Origin: an uncultured Lachnospiraceae bacterium
GTDB taxonomy: Bacteria > Bacillota > Clostridia > Lachnospirales > Lachnospiraceae
Direction of reading: 5' to 3'
Length of the DNA: 64,000 nt
Assembly (NCBI GenBank): GCA_900544685.1
Contig: UQWA01000002.1
Location: forward strand, 88,834-152,833
Under the pieces are notes generated by a model. The model had not been told where the DNA came from. It searched no databases and saw nothing but the letters and a program-made list of their open reading frames with translations. The stretch's first letter is position 1. Each line of letters begins with the position of its first letter. This document shows positions 45,480 through 54,915 of this stretch, in pieces. The translations under genes and the position numbers were made by a program.

Positions 45480-45971
45480 TTATTTTTTTCTCTTATACAT
45501 CAGGAACTGATATTCCAGGTCAAAATAGGTCTGTTCATCGCTGTCTGCTGCGATATACCATTCATCCATCTCATCCAGATTTGGGAAATAAGCATCTGCT
45601 TCATATTCATGATCAATTTTTGTGACATGCGCTACGTCACAGTATGGCAGCATCTGACGGTATACACTGTCTCCCCCGATGACATAAACCTGTTCACTGT
45701 TATACTTTTTCAGTTCTTCCAGCAATTCTTCCATGGAATGTACCACGATGGCACCTTTTACCTGATAGTCCTTGTTTCCGGTCAGCACAATATTCGTGCG
45801 ATTCTTCAGTGGCATTCCATTTGGAAAGCTCTCCAGAGTCTTTCTTCCCATAACAACTACATTTCCTGTAGTAGTCTCACGGAAAAACTTCATGTCTGAA
45901 GGAATGCTGACCAATAACTTATTGTTGCATCCAATTGCCCAGTTCTTATCTACTGCTACGATGATATTCAT
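45480..45971 (-). CDS. folA: Dihydrofolate reductase
   Basis: A 163-residue enzyme reducing dihydrofolate with NADPH. Signatures are the N-terminal IIVAVDKNWAIGCNNKL, the catalytic acidic residue in IPSDMKFFRETT and the NADPH loop VVMGRKTLESFP, with VIGGDSVY later. Its gene follows thyA by 11 nt, pairing the dTMP synthesis step with regeneration of tetrahydrofolate. Confidence 0.96.
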   Translation of the reverse strand: MNIIVAVDKNWAIGCNNKLLVSIPSDMKFFRETTTGNVVVMGRKTLESFPNGMPLKNRTNIVLTGNKDYQVKGAIVVHSMEELLEELKKYNSEQVYVIGGDSVYRQMLPYCDVAHVTKIDHEYEADAYFPNLDEMDEWYIAADSDEQTYFDLEYQFLMYKRKK

Positions 45972-45982
45972 TTTTCTTCCCC

Positions 45983-46840
45983 CTACACTGCAACCGGAAT
46001 GTTCTTGATCTGTTCCCCGGTTACATAGTCTTCTACAATCAGATTCTGCGTTGTAAACTGATAAAAATCTTTTACTTCCGGATTCAGTCTTACCTTCGGT
46101 GCCGGATGTTCTTCCCTTGTCAAAAGTTCTTGAATCATCGGTACATGTCGGTCATAGATATGAGCATCCGCGATAATGTGTATCAGTTCTCCCGGCACCA
46201 TATCATTCACCTGTGCCACCATCATCAGTAAAATTGCGTACTGACAAACATTCCAGCCATTTGCTGCCAGCATATCCTGGCTTCTCTGGTTCAACACAGC
46301 ATTGAGTACCAGTCTCCTGTCTGTATCTTCCGGTCTCGGTGCAGTCACATTATATGTCATGCTATAGCAGCATGGATCCAGTCCGCCGGAATGCAGATAT
46401 TCAAACTGATACATATTCGTCATAATCCGCCGACTGAAAGGATTCTCCTTTAACTGGCGGAGCACATAATCCATCTGGTCTGTCTCTTCTCCCTTATAGA
46501 TGAATTTTCTGCGAATCACATCACCATAACAGGTTCCGATACTTCCAGTCTCATCAGCCCAGCTGTCCCATACATGGCTGTTCAGATCATGGATATTGTT
46601 GGACTTCTTCTGATAGATCCACAGAATCTCATCCATTGCACTTTTCAGTGCAATTCTTCTTAAGGTAATGGCCGGAAACTCTTTTCTCAAATCATAACGG
46701 TTCACCACACCGAATTTCTTAATGGTGTACGCTGGTGTACCGTCCTCCCAGTGTGGACGCACCAGTTCCCCCTTCGTGTCCGTTCCGTTCTCCAAAATGT
46801 CCCGACAGGTCTCCTTAAATAATCTGTCTGCTTGACTCAT
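45983..46840 (-). CDS. thyA: Thymidylate synthase
   Basis: A 285-residue ThyA converting dUMP to dTMP with methylene-tetrahydrofolate. The nucleophile Cys is in LDPCCYSMTYNV, unusual in having Cys-Tyr where PCH is more common. QRSQDML and HIYDRHVPMI are substrate-binding motifs. It is longer than the 264-residue E. coli type and belongs to the variant branch seen in Clostridia. Confidence 0.93.
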   Translation of the reverse strand: MSQADRLFKETCRDILENGTDTKGELVRPHWEDGTPAYTIKKFGVVNRYDLRKEFPAITLRRIALKSAMDEILWIYQKKSNNIHDLNSHVWDSWADETGSIGTCYGDVIRRKFIYKGEETDQMDYVLRQLKENPFSRRIMTNMYQFEYLHSGGLDPCCYSMTYNVTAPRPEDTDRRLVLNAVLNQRSQDMLAANGWNVCQYAILLMMVAQVNDMVPGELIHIIADAHIYDRHVPMIQELLTREEHPAPKVRLNPEVKDFYQFTTQNLIVEDYVTGEQIKNIPVAV

Positions 46841-46848
46841 AATTCCTC

Positions 46849-47994
46849 CTAATCCGTGGCAAGTGCCAGCTTCGCCACACTGCTGTCTTCTGCAAAACCA
46901 GCTGCATTATATAATACACAGATATCTGTATAATCCTTATCCTTCATGTAATCTCCCAGATTCTCATTAAAATAGCGCAGATCCACAATGTCAATCTGCG
47001 AAAAATCCTGCATGGCAAAGCTCAGGAAACAGTTGGCATAGGAATCCTTGATGATCAGAAGGCTTCGGTCTGTCTTCGCTTCTGTCTTTGCTTCAATCAG
47101 TGGCTGATTACCACCGAAAAAGACTGCATATTTATCTCTTCCTTCCAGATAGGAAGTATCATATAGACTGGTTCGTTCTTCTGAATGATTGTAAGTCAAT
47201 GTATAAGGAATCTCTGTCACCGGCTGATAACTCTCTATAGAGTCCCCAGGCACGTTAATATTCACCTTTGCATCAATGGTTCCATGAAAATCTGTAGTCA
47301 GCGTCTCTTCACGATATTCTGACAATGGAACAATTGGAAGGTCAATGCTCTCTGTCCATGCCTCATACACATATCTGGCTGCCAACGTCTTCCAGTGATG
47401 ATCCGTTTTATAATAAATCTGTTCTTCTTTGTGTGCATCCAGTATTGGCTCTGCATCAAACAACAACTCTTCCGGGATCTGTGCACGGATATGATTTAAA
47501 TATGCTCCTTCTTCATCCGCCACTGCATAGGACGGAAGCTTATCCTTCAGAATTTCCACTGCATTTGGGACAATCATTGCCTTCACATGTCCCGCTCCCA
47601 CCTTCTGTTCCTGAGACTTCAGGAAATTGCCCAGATAAGTAATATTATTCTTTGCTGTATCCGTATCAAAAGACCCTGAATGCTTCTCAATCAGATAGCC
47701 ATCCTTGGCAAAGTAGACATCATTAATTTCCGTCTTGCCTTCCGCCCGTTCAGCTTTAGTCTTTACGCCGATCCAGCCATCTCGCCAGAAAAACTGATCC
47801 GATAGATAGGTTTCATAATTCTTTTCAAAAGTGCCACTTAAGATATCTTTCAGATTCAACTCCGGCATCTGCGCCAGGATACGGTTCTCTTTTTCCGAAA
47901 AAGAAGTATCCCGCTTCAAAAGACTTGCTCCGGTACACCCGAATATCATAACCAGAAACACCCCGGTCAGCACTCTGCTCTGCAATTTTGTCAT
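46849..47994 (-). CDS. DHHW family protein (AlgJ/AlgX-like)
   Basis: A 381-residue exported protein. An N-terminal hydrophobic segment (about 7-25) serves as signal or anchor. The family motif TDHHWKTLAA (about residue 200) and a Ser in VIIKDSYANCF-like LLIIKDSYANCFLSF give a SGNH/AlgX-type catalytic triad. AlgJ/AlgX proteins work with AlgI-type MBOATs to O-acetylate exopolysaccharide; the MBOAT gene ends 15 nt upstream. The polymer acted on is unknown. Confidence 0.88.
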   Translation of the reverse strand: MTKLQSRVLTGVFLVMIFGCTGASLLKRDTSFSEKENRILAQMPELNLKDILSGTFEKNYETYLSDQFFWRDGWIGVKTKAERAEGKTEINDVYFAKDGYLIEKHSGSFDTDTAKNNITYLGNFLKSQEQKVGAGHVKAMIVPNAVEILKDKLPSYAVADEEGAYLNHIRAQIPEELLFDAEPILDAHKEEQIYYKTDHHWKTLAARYVYEAWTESIDLPIVPLSEYREETLTTDFHGTIDAKVNINVPGDSIESYQPVTEIPYTLTYNHSEERTSLYDTSYLEGRDKYAVFFGGNQPLIEAKTEAKTDRSLLIIKDSYANCFLSFAMQDFSQIDIVDLRYFNENLGDYMKDKDYTDICVLYNAAGFAEDSSVAKLALATD

Positions 47995-48009
47995 GTATCT
48001 TTTCTCCTT

Positions 48010-49431
48010 TTAGAAACGGAAGTACAGGAATGGATTGTAGGTGGCATCCACCAGATACGCCACGCCCAGGAAAAAGATTCCCGCATAAAATACCAGCCTG
48101 ACAATGATTATCAGCCAGTTATTCTCTCCCCTTTTCTGAACCAGTGCCGCTGCCGCTTTCTTTGGCAGTTCCGTAGAAGCCAGAATCAGAATAACCAGAA
48201 GCACTGCATAATTATAAAACAGATAAATAGTCGTGTTATCTGCCAGACCAACTCCTGCACTGCCAAACATTGCACCAATATACTGTACCCCGACGTTGAT
48301 TTTGTCAAATGCAAAAATCACCCAGCCGATCAGCACGAAAAACAATGCATAGATATGCCGGAAAATGCGTGGCAGCCTTGTCAATATATCTTTTAACACA
48401 AATTTTTCCACAATCAGCAGTGCTCCATAATAAACACCCCACAGGACAAAGTTCCAGCTTGCACCATGCCAGATGCCTGTAAGCATCCATACAACTGCAA
48501 TGTTGCGGATCTGCTTTTTTATCCCCTTACGGTTGCCTCCAAGTGGAATATACACATATTCCCGGAACCATGAACTAAGTGAGATATGCCATCTTCTCCA
48601 GAATTCCGTGATGCTGGTGGATATGTACGGGTAGTTAAAATTCTCCAGAAAATGGAATCCAAACATCTTTCCAAGTCCGATTGCCATATCCGAATACCCG
48701 GAAAAATCAAAATAGATCTGGAATGCATACGCTGCTGCTCCCAGCCATGCGGTTCCAACCGGAAGGCTGCCGATTCCCATGGCTGATATGGTATCCCACA
48801 GAACGCCGATATTATTTGCCAGCAGTACCTTTTTGCCAAATCCAATCATAAAACGGTGGACACCTTCTACAAAATCTGCCGTATTCTCCCGTCTGGTCTC
48901 CATCTGCTGTGCAATAGTCTTATACTGCACAATTGGTCCTGCAATTAACTGTGGAAACATAGATACATAGGTACCATACTTGATCCAGCTTGTCTGCACT
49001 TCTGTTGCTCCCAGATACACATCTATCGTATAAGACATGGTCTGGAATGTAAAAAAGGAAATACCTATCGGTAACGGTATTCCAGTCAGCGGAATGGCTG
49101 TGCCAAACACTGCATTAATGCTTCCAATCAGAAAATCCAGATATTTAAAGAAACAAAGTACTGCAATGTTATAGATCAGGGAAACACTCAGCCATTCCCT
49201 TGCTGACGCCATTCTTCCCCGCTTTTTACACCAGTCCACTTTTTTCCCGATGAAAAAGTCCACAGTAATAGAACATAACATCAGCAATACATACTTCGGT
49301 TCCCCCCATGCATAAAAGAACAGACTGAACAATAATAAAATGACGTTCCGACACTTCCGCGGTGCTATATAATATAGAAACAATACCGCCGGCAGAAAAC
49401 GGAATAAAAACAATAAACTACTGAAAACCAT
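48010..49431 (-). CDS. MBOAT family O-acyltransferase (AlgI/DltB-like)
   Basis: A 473-residue polytopic membrane protein moving acyl groups across the membrane. The MBOAT core has EFWRRWHISLSSWFREYVYIPLGG and the catalytic His in GIWHGASWNFVLWG. About ten hydrophobic segments are seen. It is translated with the DHHW gene and diverges from an SGNH hydrolase gene. The combination indicates O-acetylation of a cell-surface glycan. Confidence 0.92.
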   Translation of the reverse strand: MVFSSLLFLFRFLPAVLFLYYIAPRKCRNVILLLFSLFFYAWGEPKYVLLMLCSITVDFFIGKKVDWCKKRGRMASAREWLSVSLIYNIAVLCFFKYLDFLIGSINAVFGTAIPLTGIPLPIGISFFTFQTMSYTIDVYLGATEVQTSWIKYGTYVSMFPQLIAGPIVQYKTIAQQMETRRENTADFVEGVHRFMIGFGKKVLLANNIGVLWDTISAMGIGSLPVGTAWLGAAAYAFQIYFDFSGYSDMAIGLGKMFGFHFLENFNYPYISTSITEFWRRWHISLSSWFREYVYIPLGGNRKGIKKQIRNIAVVWMLTGIWHGASWNFVLWGVYYGALLIVEKFVLKDILTRLPRIFRHIYALFFVLIGWVIFAFDKINVGVQYIGAMFGSAGVGLADNTTIYLFYNYAVLLVILILASTELPKKAAAALVQKRGENNWLIIIVRLVFYAGIFFLGVAYLVDATYNPFLYFRF

Positions 49432-49484
49432 TTTTTCTCCTGTACACCAAATGTTATTTTTTATTAATTTTTGTCAAAAACCTA

Positions 49485-49512
49485 TTTACAACAATTTTAA
49501 TTATTATATAAT
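49485..49512 (+). promoter_or_regulatory. Predicted promoter of the SGNH hydrolase-DUF4358 unit
   Basis: TTTACA-16-TATAAT on the plus strand, with a leader of about 100 nt carrying a small ACACAC/GTGTGT hairpin. The opposite strand has a perfect TTGACA (49472-49477) that may serve the MBOAT gene, though no good -10 is seen. Confidence 0.5.
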
Positions 49513-49621
49513 AGAGTATGTCAAAAAACAATGTTTTTATCGTTCCTGCATCGGAAGATAAACACACTGTTTTTTCGTGTGTATAAAGGGGAAAATGTAA
49601 TCAAAATAACGAGGGGAATTC

Positions 49622-50584
49622 ATGGCTCAGAAAAAAAAGCGGCCTACAGCCAAAGAACGGCGGAATAGGCTTATTATAAATGTACTGACGCTAATCGTTC
49701 TGATCCTTCTGGTATTTGAAGGAAAAAGTCTGATTAGCTTATTTTCATCACAGACGATTCAGGATCGGATACAGCAGGAAGAATCAGAGGTTTTTGCCGG
49801 TGCCAATCTGACAGAAAAGCAGACAGAGGCAGCAACCGAAGTTTCCACACAAAGTTCAACTGAAAAAGGCTCTGAAAATTTAACAGAACAGGAATCTGAA
49901 TCCGAAACAGACGCACCTGTCACTGATCGCTTTACCGGTCTTCCGGATGGCGGTGAAGAATATATGGATGTCGTCGTTCCGGCTCAGGTCTCTGCTGTAG
50001 ATGACAGCTATTTCGAAGATGCCGTATTCATCGGTGATTCCCGCATGCAGGGATTTCGCAATCTGTCCGGTATCACAAAGGGCAGTTTTGTAACTGCTGT
50101 CGGTATGGAACTGGAGAACTTCTATACCGATTCTCAGATTGCCACAGCTGCCGGGAATGTAACCGTACTGAATGCACTGAAAAATATCAATTTTTCCAAG
50201 ATCTATATGATGCTTGGAACAAATGAACTTGGTGCCTATGATATGAATCAGGTCGGAGAATCCTACCGTCAGGTACTGGCTGATATCAAGCAACTCTCTT
50301 CTTCTCCTGATCCGATTGTCTATGTTTACTCCGTCATCTATGTAGATGAACCGTTAGTTACCACCGGTGACTACGTCAATAACACCAACGTAGACGCAGT
50401 GAACATGGAAATCCTGAAAATGTGTAAAGAAGAAGGATATCATTACATAAACCTGAATGAAGTCCTCTCCAACGGTTATCATGGTCTGATCTCCGGGGCT
50501 GCAGAGGATGGCATTCACCTGAATACCGATTACTGTAAAGAATGGCTGGAATACACAAAAACACACTACATACCTAGTGTTTAA
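49622..50584 (+). CDS. Membrane-anchored SGNH/GDSL hydrolase
   Basis: A 320-residue protein. A basic N-terminus and one membrane helix (about 19-36) anchor it, followed by a Ser/Thr/Glu-rich linker (45-105). The hydrolase domain has block I VFIGDSRMQGF, block III MLGTNELG and block V DGIHLNTDY, giving the Ser-Asp-His triad outside the cell. It is a likely esterase or acetyltransferase acting on a surface glycan with the neighbouring MBOAT-DHHW pair. It is followed by a DUF4358 lipoprotein gene. Confidence 0.87.
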   Translation: MAQKKKRPTAKERRNRLIINVLTLIVLILLVFEGKSLISLFSSQTIQDRIQQEESEVFAGANLTEKQTEAATEVSTQSSTEKGSENLTEQESESETDAPVTDRFTGLPDGGEEYMDVVVPAQVSAVDDSYFEDAVFIGDSRMQGFRNLSGITKGSFVTAVGMELENFYTDSQIATAAGNVTVLNALKNINFSKIYMMLGTNELGAYDMNQVGESYRQVLADIKQLSSSPDPIVYVYSVIYVDEPLVTTGDYVNNTNVDAVNMEILKMCKEEGYHYINLNEVLSNGYHGLISGAAEDGIHLNTDYCKEWLEYTKTHYIPSV

Positions 50585-50601
50585 AGAAAAGGAGAAATCA
50601 T

Positions 50602-51087
50602 ATGAAAAACAAAACAAAAGTTCTGGTTCTTGCGTGTCTCTGCATTTTTGCAACACTGATGCTGACCGCCTGTGGAGGTAAATCTTCTTCTGAAAGTGCA
50701 GATGTTACGGTTAATGTGAATCAGTTATGCAAGGATCTGGAAGGTACAATTGACAGTGAGGTTAGTGAAGTCAGCAGCGATGTGATTGCTTCTACTTATT
50801 TCTTTGATATGGATAAGATTGAAGAATCTGCAGCAGCCCTGAATTCCGGAAGCAATGCATGTGAAGTAGTAGTTCTGAAATGCAAAGATGCATCATACAC
50901 ATCTGAAGCAGAAGATTTGCTGAAGAAGCGTGTCGAATCTCAGTCTACACTGTTCGCAAGCTACAATGCACCGGAAGTTGCAAAATTGGACGCAGCGATC
51001 ATCAAGACAAAGGGCAATTATGTAGTCTACTGTGTAACAGATGATACTGATAAAGCAAATGAAATCATAAAAGAAGCCGGATTTTAA
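50602..51087 (+). CDS. DUF4358 domain lipoprotein
   Basis: A 161-residue lipoprotein with a signal peptide and lipobox LTAC (Cys24), so it is tethered to the outer face of the membrane. The DUF4358 domain covers about 40-158. Function is unknown, but the family repeatedly appears beside DHHW, MBOAT and SGNH genes in Lachnospiraceae. The gene is 17 nt after the SGNH hydrolase, with an AAAAGGAG site. A terminator overlaps its last codons. Confidence 0.85.
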   Translation: MKNKTKVLVLACLCIFATLMLTACGGKSSSESADVTVNVNQLCKDLEGTIDSEVSEVSSDVIASTYFFDMDKIEESAAALNSGSNACEVVVLKCKDASYTSEAEDLLKKRVESQSTLFASYNAPEVAKLDAAIIKTKGNYVVYCVTDDTDKANEIIKEAGF

Positions 51088-51100
51088 ACCCGGCTTCTTT
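51070..51100. terminator. Bidirectional terminator between DUF4358 and pepV genes
   Basis: AAAGAAGCCGG and CCGGCTTCTTT form an 11-bp stem whose loop contains the DUF4358 stop codon; TTTTAT follows. It lies between converging genes. Confidence 0.8.
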
Positions 51101-51104
51101 TATA

Positions 51105-52493
51105 TTATCCACATATTCTTACAATTGCATCTGCAAAGATCTTTGCACTCATCAGCAGCATATCAATAACCATGAATTCATCATCTCCATGCATATGATT
51201 ATCTACTTCTGGAACCATGCAGCCAAACGCCACGCCTCTTTCCAGATCATGTACATAAGTTCCACCTCCGGTAGACTGTGCTTCTCCCTTCACTCCGCTG
51301 TATACTTCATAGCTGGCAAGAAGTTTCTGTACCAGTTCCGAATCGGCAGGTACATAGTGCGGTGCAATCATATTTCCTTCTTCAACGCCAAATCCTTTTG
51401 CTGCAAATGTCTGATCCAGTACTCTGGTCACATTCTCATCCGATCCGCAAACCGGAATACGGCTGTCAAATACACCTTTTACTTCTGTTCCGTCATAATT
51501 CAGAATACCAAGATTCATTGTCAGCTTACCGGAGATCTCATCTTCCATGGCAACCTTCAGTGCTTCTCCGTAAAAATCATCATCCGGGAACATTTCTGCA
51601 ATTGCCTTCCAGGTTTCTTTTCCAAATGTCAACGGCAGATCTGCCAGCAGTCCAATCAGTCCACAAATTGCATTGTGCCCTGCTTCTGGTGTGGAAGCAT
51701 GTGCCGCCAGTCCTTTCGCTGTAATGGAAACGCCCTCTTCTGTCTCATCCAAGATATAAGTGATATGATTCTTTCTCTGGTCTGCATATTTTTGTATTTC
51801 TTCTTTTGTCAGACCGCTTACCAGCGCTTCTGCAGTATCCGGCACCACATTTACCTTGGTTCCTGCCTGTACTCGAAGTACGGATGCGCCTTTTCCGGCA
51901 TCCAGTTTCTGTGTAAATTCCTTCCGCAAACGTCCTTTTTCCAGATTAATTACAGGAAAATCTGCATCCGGCGTAAAGGTCATCGGAGCTTCCTTTTCCT
52001 TTGCATAGTAATATTCCAGATCATCAGATCCACACTCTTCATCTGAACCCAGAATCAGTCGCAGACTGTGCTTCAGCGGTACGCCACATTCCTTTACTGC
52101 TCTCATAGCATAAAGTGCTGCAATAGCAGGACCCTTGTCATCAGCAGTTCCACGTCCGTAGATCTTTCCGTCTTTGATCACTGGCTCAAACGGCTCTGTT
52201 TCTTTCCAGTTCTTCGTTACCGGAACCACGTCTAAATGTGCAAGAATATCCAGTTTCTTCTCCTGATCACTGTAATCTGCAGTCACAACATAATGATCAT
52301 AATTCGTCGTCTGAAAACCATACTTCTTCAGCATTACTTCTGCTGTATCCAGCACCTTTGCAGGTCCTTCGCCAAATGGCTTGCCAGGCTGTGCCTCACC
52401 CTTCTGACTGTTGATCCGGACCAGTGTCTTCAGGTCTTCCAGCATGTCTTCCTTATGTGCATCAATATATGCATCCAGTTTTTCCTTATACAT
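51105..52493 (-). CDS. pepV: M20 family dipeptidase, PepV/Sapep-like
   Basis: A 462-residue zinc peptidase of dipeptides. Metal motifs are LDILAHLDVVPV (His), RGTADDKGP (bridging Asp) and LGSDEECGSDD (catalytic and metal Glu). The ATG at 52493 (MYKEKLDAYID) is preferred; the frame extends 8 codons to a TTG. Length agrees with PepV. It diverges from the TtcA-like gene. Confidence 0.9.
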   Translation of the reverse strand: MYKEKLDAYIDAHKEDMLEDLKTLVRINSQKGEAQPGKPFGEGPAKVLDTAEVMLKKYGFQTTNYDHYVVTADYSDQEKKLDILAHLDVVPVTKNWKETEPFEPVIKDGKIYGRGTADDKGPAIAALYAMRAVKECGVPLKHSLRLILGSDEECGSDDLEYYYAKEKEAPMTFTPDADFPVINLEKGRLRKEFTQKLDAGKGASVLRVQAGTKVNVVPDTAEALVSGLTKEEIQKYADQRKNHITYILDETEEGVSITAKGLAAHASTPEAGHNAICGLIGLLADLPLTFGKETWKAIAEMFPDDDFYGEALKVAMEDEISGKLTMNLGILNYDGTEVKGVFDSRIPVCGSDENVTRVLDQTFAAKGFGVEEGNMIAPHYVPADSELVQKLLASYEVYSGVKGEAQSTGGGTYVHDLERGVAFGCMVPEVDNHMHGDDEFMVIDMLLMSAKIFADAIVRICG

Positions 52494-52604
52494 AACATCT
52501 ACTTCCTTTTCCTTCAAATTCAGTTTCTACTATATCATATCTGAAGCGTTTCCACAACACTGGGAAAAGGATCACAGGAATCTCATTTTTCCGGCATCAG
52601 CTAT

Positions 52605-52634
52605 TTGACAGTCTCTGCCAGAATATGCTATAAA
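52605..52634 (+). promoter_or_regulatory. Predicted promoter of the TtcA-like gene
   Basis: TTGACA-18-TATAAA on the plus strand, about 50 nt before the GTG start at 52687. Confidence 0.6.
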
Positions 52635-52686
52635 CAAACAGACAAAATCATTTTTTATAACTTTGCTATAGACAGGGGGATTCTAC

Positions 52687-53406
52687 GTGAAACTTCAGAA
52701 ACTTTTCAGCCTGACCAGACAGGCAATTGACAACTATCAGCTTATTGAGGACGGTGACCGGATTGCCATTGGCATCTCTGGCGGAAAAGACAGCCTGACT
52801 CTGCTCTATGCTCTGCAAGGGCTGCAGAAGTTCTATTCAAAACACTTTGAGCTGAAGGCTGTTACGGTAGATCTTGGTTATCCTGGATTCGATCCAGAAC
52901 CGATACGTCAGCTCTGTCAGAAGTTTCAGGTTTCTTATACGGTGATACCCACACAAATTGGCAAGATTGTCTTTGAAGAACGTAAGGAACAGAATCCCTG
53001 TGCACTTTGCGCCAAGCTGCGTAAAGGTGCCTTTAATGAGAAAATAAAAGAACTTGGCTGCAACAAAGTCGCATACGCTCATCATAAAGATGACGTAGTC
53101 GAAACTATGATGTTATCTCTCATGTATGAAGGACGTTTCCACTCCTTTTCCCCGAAAACCTACCTTGACCGCATGAATCTGACTGTGATCCGTCCCTTGA
53201 TCTATGTATCTGAATCTGATGTCATTGGTTTTCGCAACAAATACCAGCTTCCGGTTGTCAAAAATCCTTGTCCTGCTGACGGATATACCAGACGCCAGTA
53301 CGTAAAAGATCTCTTGCAGCAACTAAACCGGGAAAATCCAGGTGTAAAGGATCGTATGTTTTCCGCCATCGTAAATGGTCATCTGGAAGACTGGCCTGGC
53401 AGATAG
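52687..53406 (+). CDS. TtcA-like PP-loop tRNA thiolation protein
   Basis: A 239-residue ATP-pyrophosphatase. The PP-loop is GISGGKDSLTLLY (residues 30-42) and the CxxC is CALCAKL (about 100-105). TtcA and relatives add sulfur to tRNA cytidine 32 using an Fe-S cluster; the second CxxC of TtcA appears as a lone Cys (KNPCPADG), so a related subfamily or different tRNA position is possible. The start is GTG with GGGGG 7 nt upstream. Confidence 0.82.
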   Translation: MKLQKLFSLTRQAIDNYQLIEDGDRIAIGISGGKDSLTLLYALQGLQKFYSKHFELKAVTVDLGYPGFDPEPIRQLCQKFQVSYTVIPTQIGKIVFEERKEQNPCALCAKLRKGAFNEKIKELGCNKVAYAHHKDDVVETMMLSLMYEGRFHSFSPKTYLDRMNLTVIRPLIYVSESDVIGFRNKYQLPVVKNPCPADGYTRRQYVKDLLQQLNRENPGVKDRMFSAIVNGHLEDWPGR

Positions 53407-53407
53407 C

Positions 53408-53450
53408 AAAAAACGGAGCTTTATGGCTCTGAAAAACCACAAAACTCCGT
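53408..53450 (-). terminator. Terminator of the SseB gene
   Basis: ACGGAG and CTCCGT form the base, with inner pairing TTTGTGG/CCATAAA, followed by TTTTTTGC on the minus strand. Confidence 0.75.
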
Positions 53451-53460
53451 CCACAACGGC

Positions 53461-54396
53461 CTATACTCTCTGCTTCGGAATCAGCAGTCTTAATGTTACC
53501 GGATTGAGCATGATACCCTTGATCTGCTCTCCCATCATGCCTTTTACCTTGCTGCTGTCCATAACGATTGCCTTAAACATCTTATTTCTGTTAAATCTCT
53601 GGAATTCTGCTCCATCTGCGCAAACCGGCTGATAAATATCTCCGTTATTCAGCTTGATAAACGGAATCTTCATATCCTTCGGTTCTACCTTCTCTGCACC
53701 TTCTGGAACCTGGACCGGAACCAGCACCTTTCCTCTGTGAAAGTTCACAATCATCTCTTCTTCCAGATCATGAAGCGCTTCTTTGTCTCTTTCCTCTTCC
53801 GGGAGCTGTCTCTCCTGTGCAAAATAGCATCCTGTCAACAGAAGCTCTGGATTCTGGAGCGGACGTTTCTCCTTCGGAATTGCCTCAAAGTCAGGCTTCT
53901 TTACCAGCTTCTCCAGTTCAATCTCTACTGCATTCACACCCTTGTCAAGCACAAATGCATTGACCCCCATTGCAAACAGACCTGTCAGGAACGTAAGGAA
54001 CTGCTTGTTTTCCATCTTAACTACGATCAGTTCAATATGCTTCTGTTTCTGTACCATTGCCTGCTTCTGCGCAAAACGTTCTTCTGTAAACAGCCATACC
54101 TGATCATTGCAGCTATCTGGATCGCAATATACAAATGGTAAGTTGGTTGCCTTAGAGAAAACACAGAACAACGTCTCCATTGTCTGAATACGTCTTAAAA
54201 TCATATGTAAGAAAAAGGATTCTCTCTTTTCAAAGAACACACCTACTTTTTCCTGTTCTGGGTTCTTTGTCTTCATGATGGCTGCAGAATTTTTCAGAAT
54301 GATCATTTCCTGTATCGGAAGATTTCCGTAACTCTCCTCCTTGAAATCTGCAGATACCAGTAATTTTTTCAACTCTTCCTCATTAATGTTTGCCAT
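53461..54396 (-). CDS. SseB family protein
   Basis: A 311-residue soluble protein. An SseB N-terminal domain fold appears near the C-terminal half (VLVPVQVPEGAEKVEPKD... IPFIKLNNGDIYQPVCADGAEF), where proteins of this family commonly carry it. The function is unknown. ATG at 54396 (MANINEEELKKLL) has AAAGGA 8 nt upstream and is preferred to the upstream ATG at 54432. Monocistronic, converging with the TtcA-like gene. Confidence 0.72.
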   Translation of the reverse strand: MANINEEELKKLLVSADFKEESYGNLPIQEMIILKNSAAIMKTKNPEQEKVGVFFEKRESFFLHMILRRIQTMETLFCVFSKATNLPFVYCDPDSCNDQVWLFTEERFAQKQAMVQKQKHIELIVVKMENKQFLTFLTGLFAMGVNAFVLDKGVNAVEIELEKLVKKPDFEAIPKEKRPLQNPELLLTGCYFAQERQLPEEERDKEALHDLEEEMIVNFHRGKVLVPVQVPEGAEKVEPKDMKIPFIKLNNGDIYQPVCADGAEFQRFNRNKMFKAIVMDSSKVKGMMGEQIKGIMLNPVTLRLLIPKQRV

Positions 54397-54493
54397 ACCC
54401 ATGTTCCTTTCTGACTCGTAATATGTTGCCATTTGAGTACAAAATACTCATTTATTATCATACAACTTTGACGGTTAATAATCAAGCGTTCTT

Positions 54494-54883
54494 TTATAAT
54501 GCTATTATTTTTCCCATTTCTGCCGAAGTTCTGTGGGATACGGAGATTACTGTACGGCTCTGTGCTGCACGCTTTAATGCCTGCAAGACTGTTTTTTCCG
54601 TATCTGCATCCAGATTTGCCGTAATCTCATCCAGCAGCAGCAATGACGGCTACGCTGCTACTGCTCTGGCTATGGACAATAACTGCCATTGTCCCTGAGA
54701 GAATATTTCTGGTGTACACATGGTATCGTATCCATGTTCCAGTCCTTCTCTTGCAGACTCTGTCAGTCCAGCCAGTACCAGCATATCGTTGAACTGACTG
54801 CATCCCTGAAGGATATTCACCAGGCATCCCGTCATCTGCCCCTCAAACCACGGACCTGCCAGCAATCCAAGATTGTAGATCAA
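54494..54883 (-). pseudogene. ABC transporter ATP-binding domain remnant
   Basis: The minus strand encodes the second half of an ABC-exporter nucleotide-binding domain: LAGLTESAREGLEHGYDT, the signature-like FSQGQWQLLSIARAVAA, then Walker B LLLDEITANLDADTEKT and the H-loop ISVSHRTSAEMG, ending at 54494. The Walker A half and membrane domain are missing. An in-frame TAG (54650-54652) interrupts it between AVAA and PSLLLLDE, where Asp is usual. It is a decayed gene fragment between the PEP-binding and SseB genes. Confidence 0.8.
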
Positions 54884-54915
54884 GAATCAAATCGTGTTCT
54901 GGTTGATTTTTAAAT

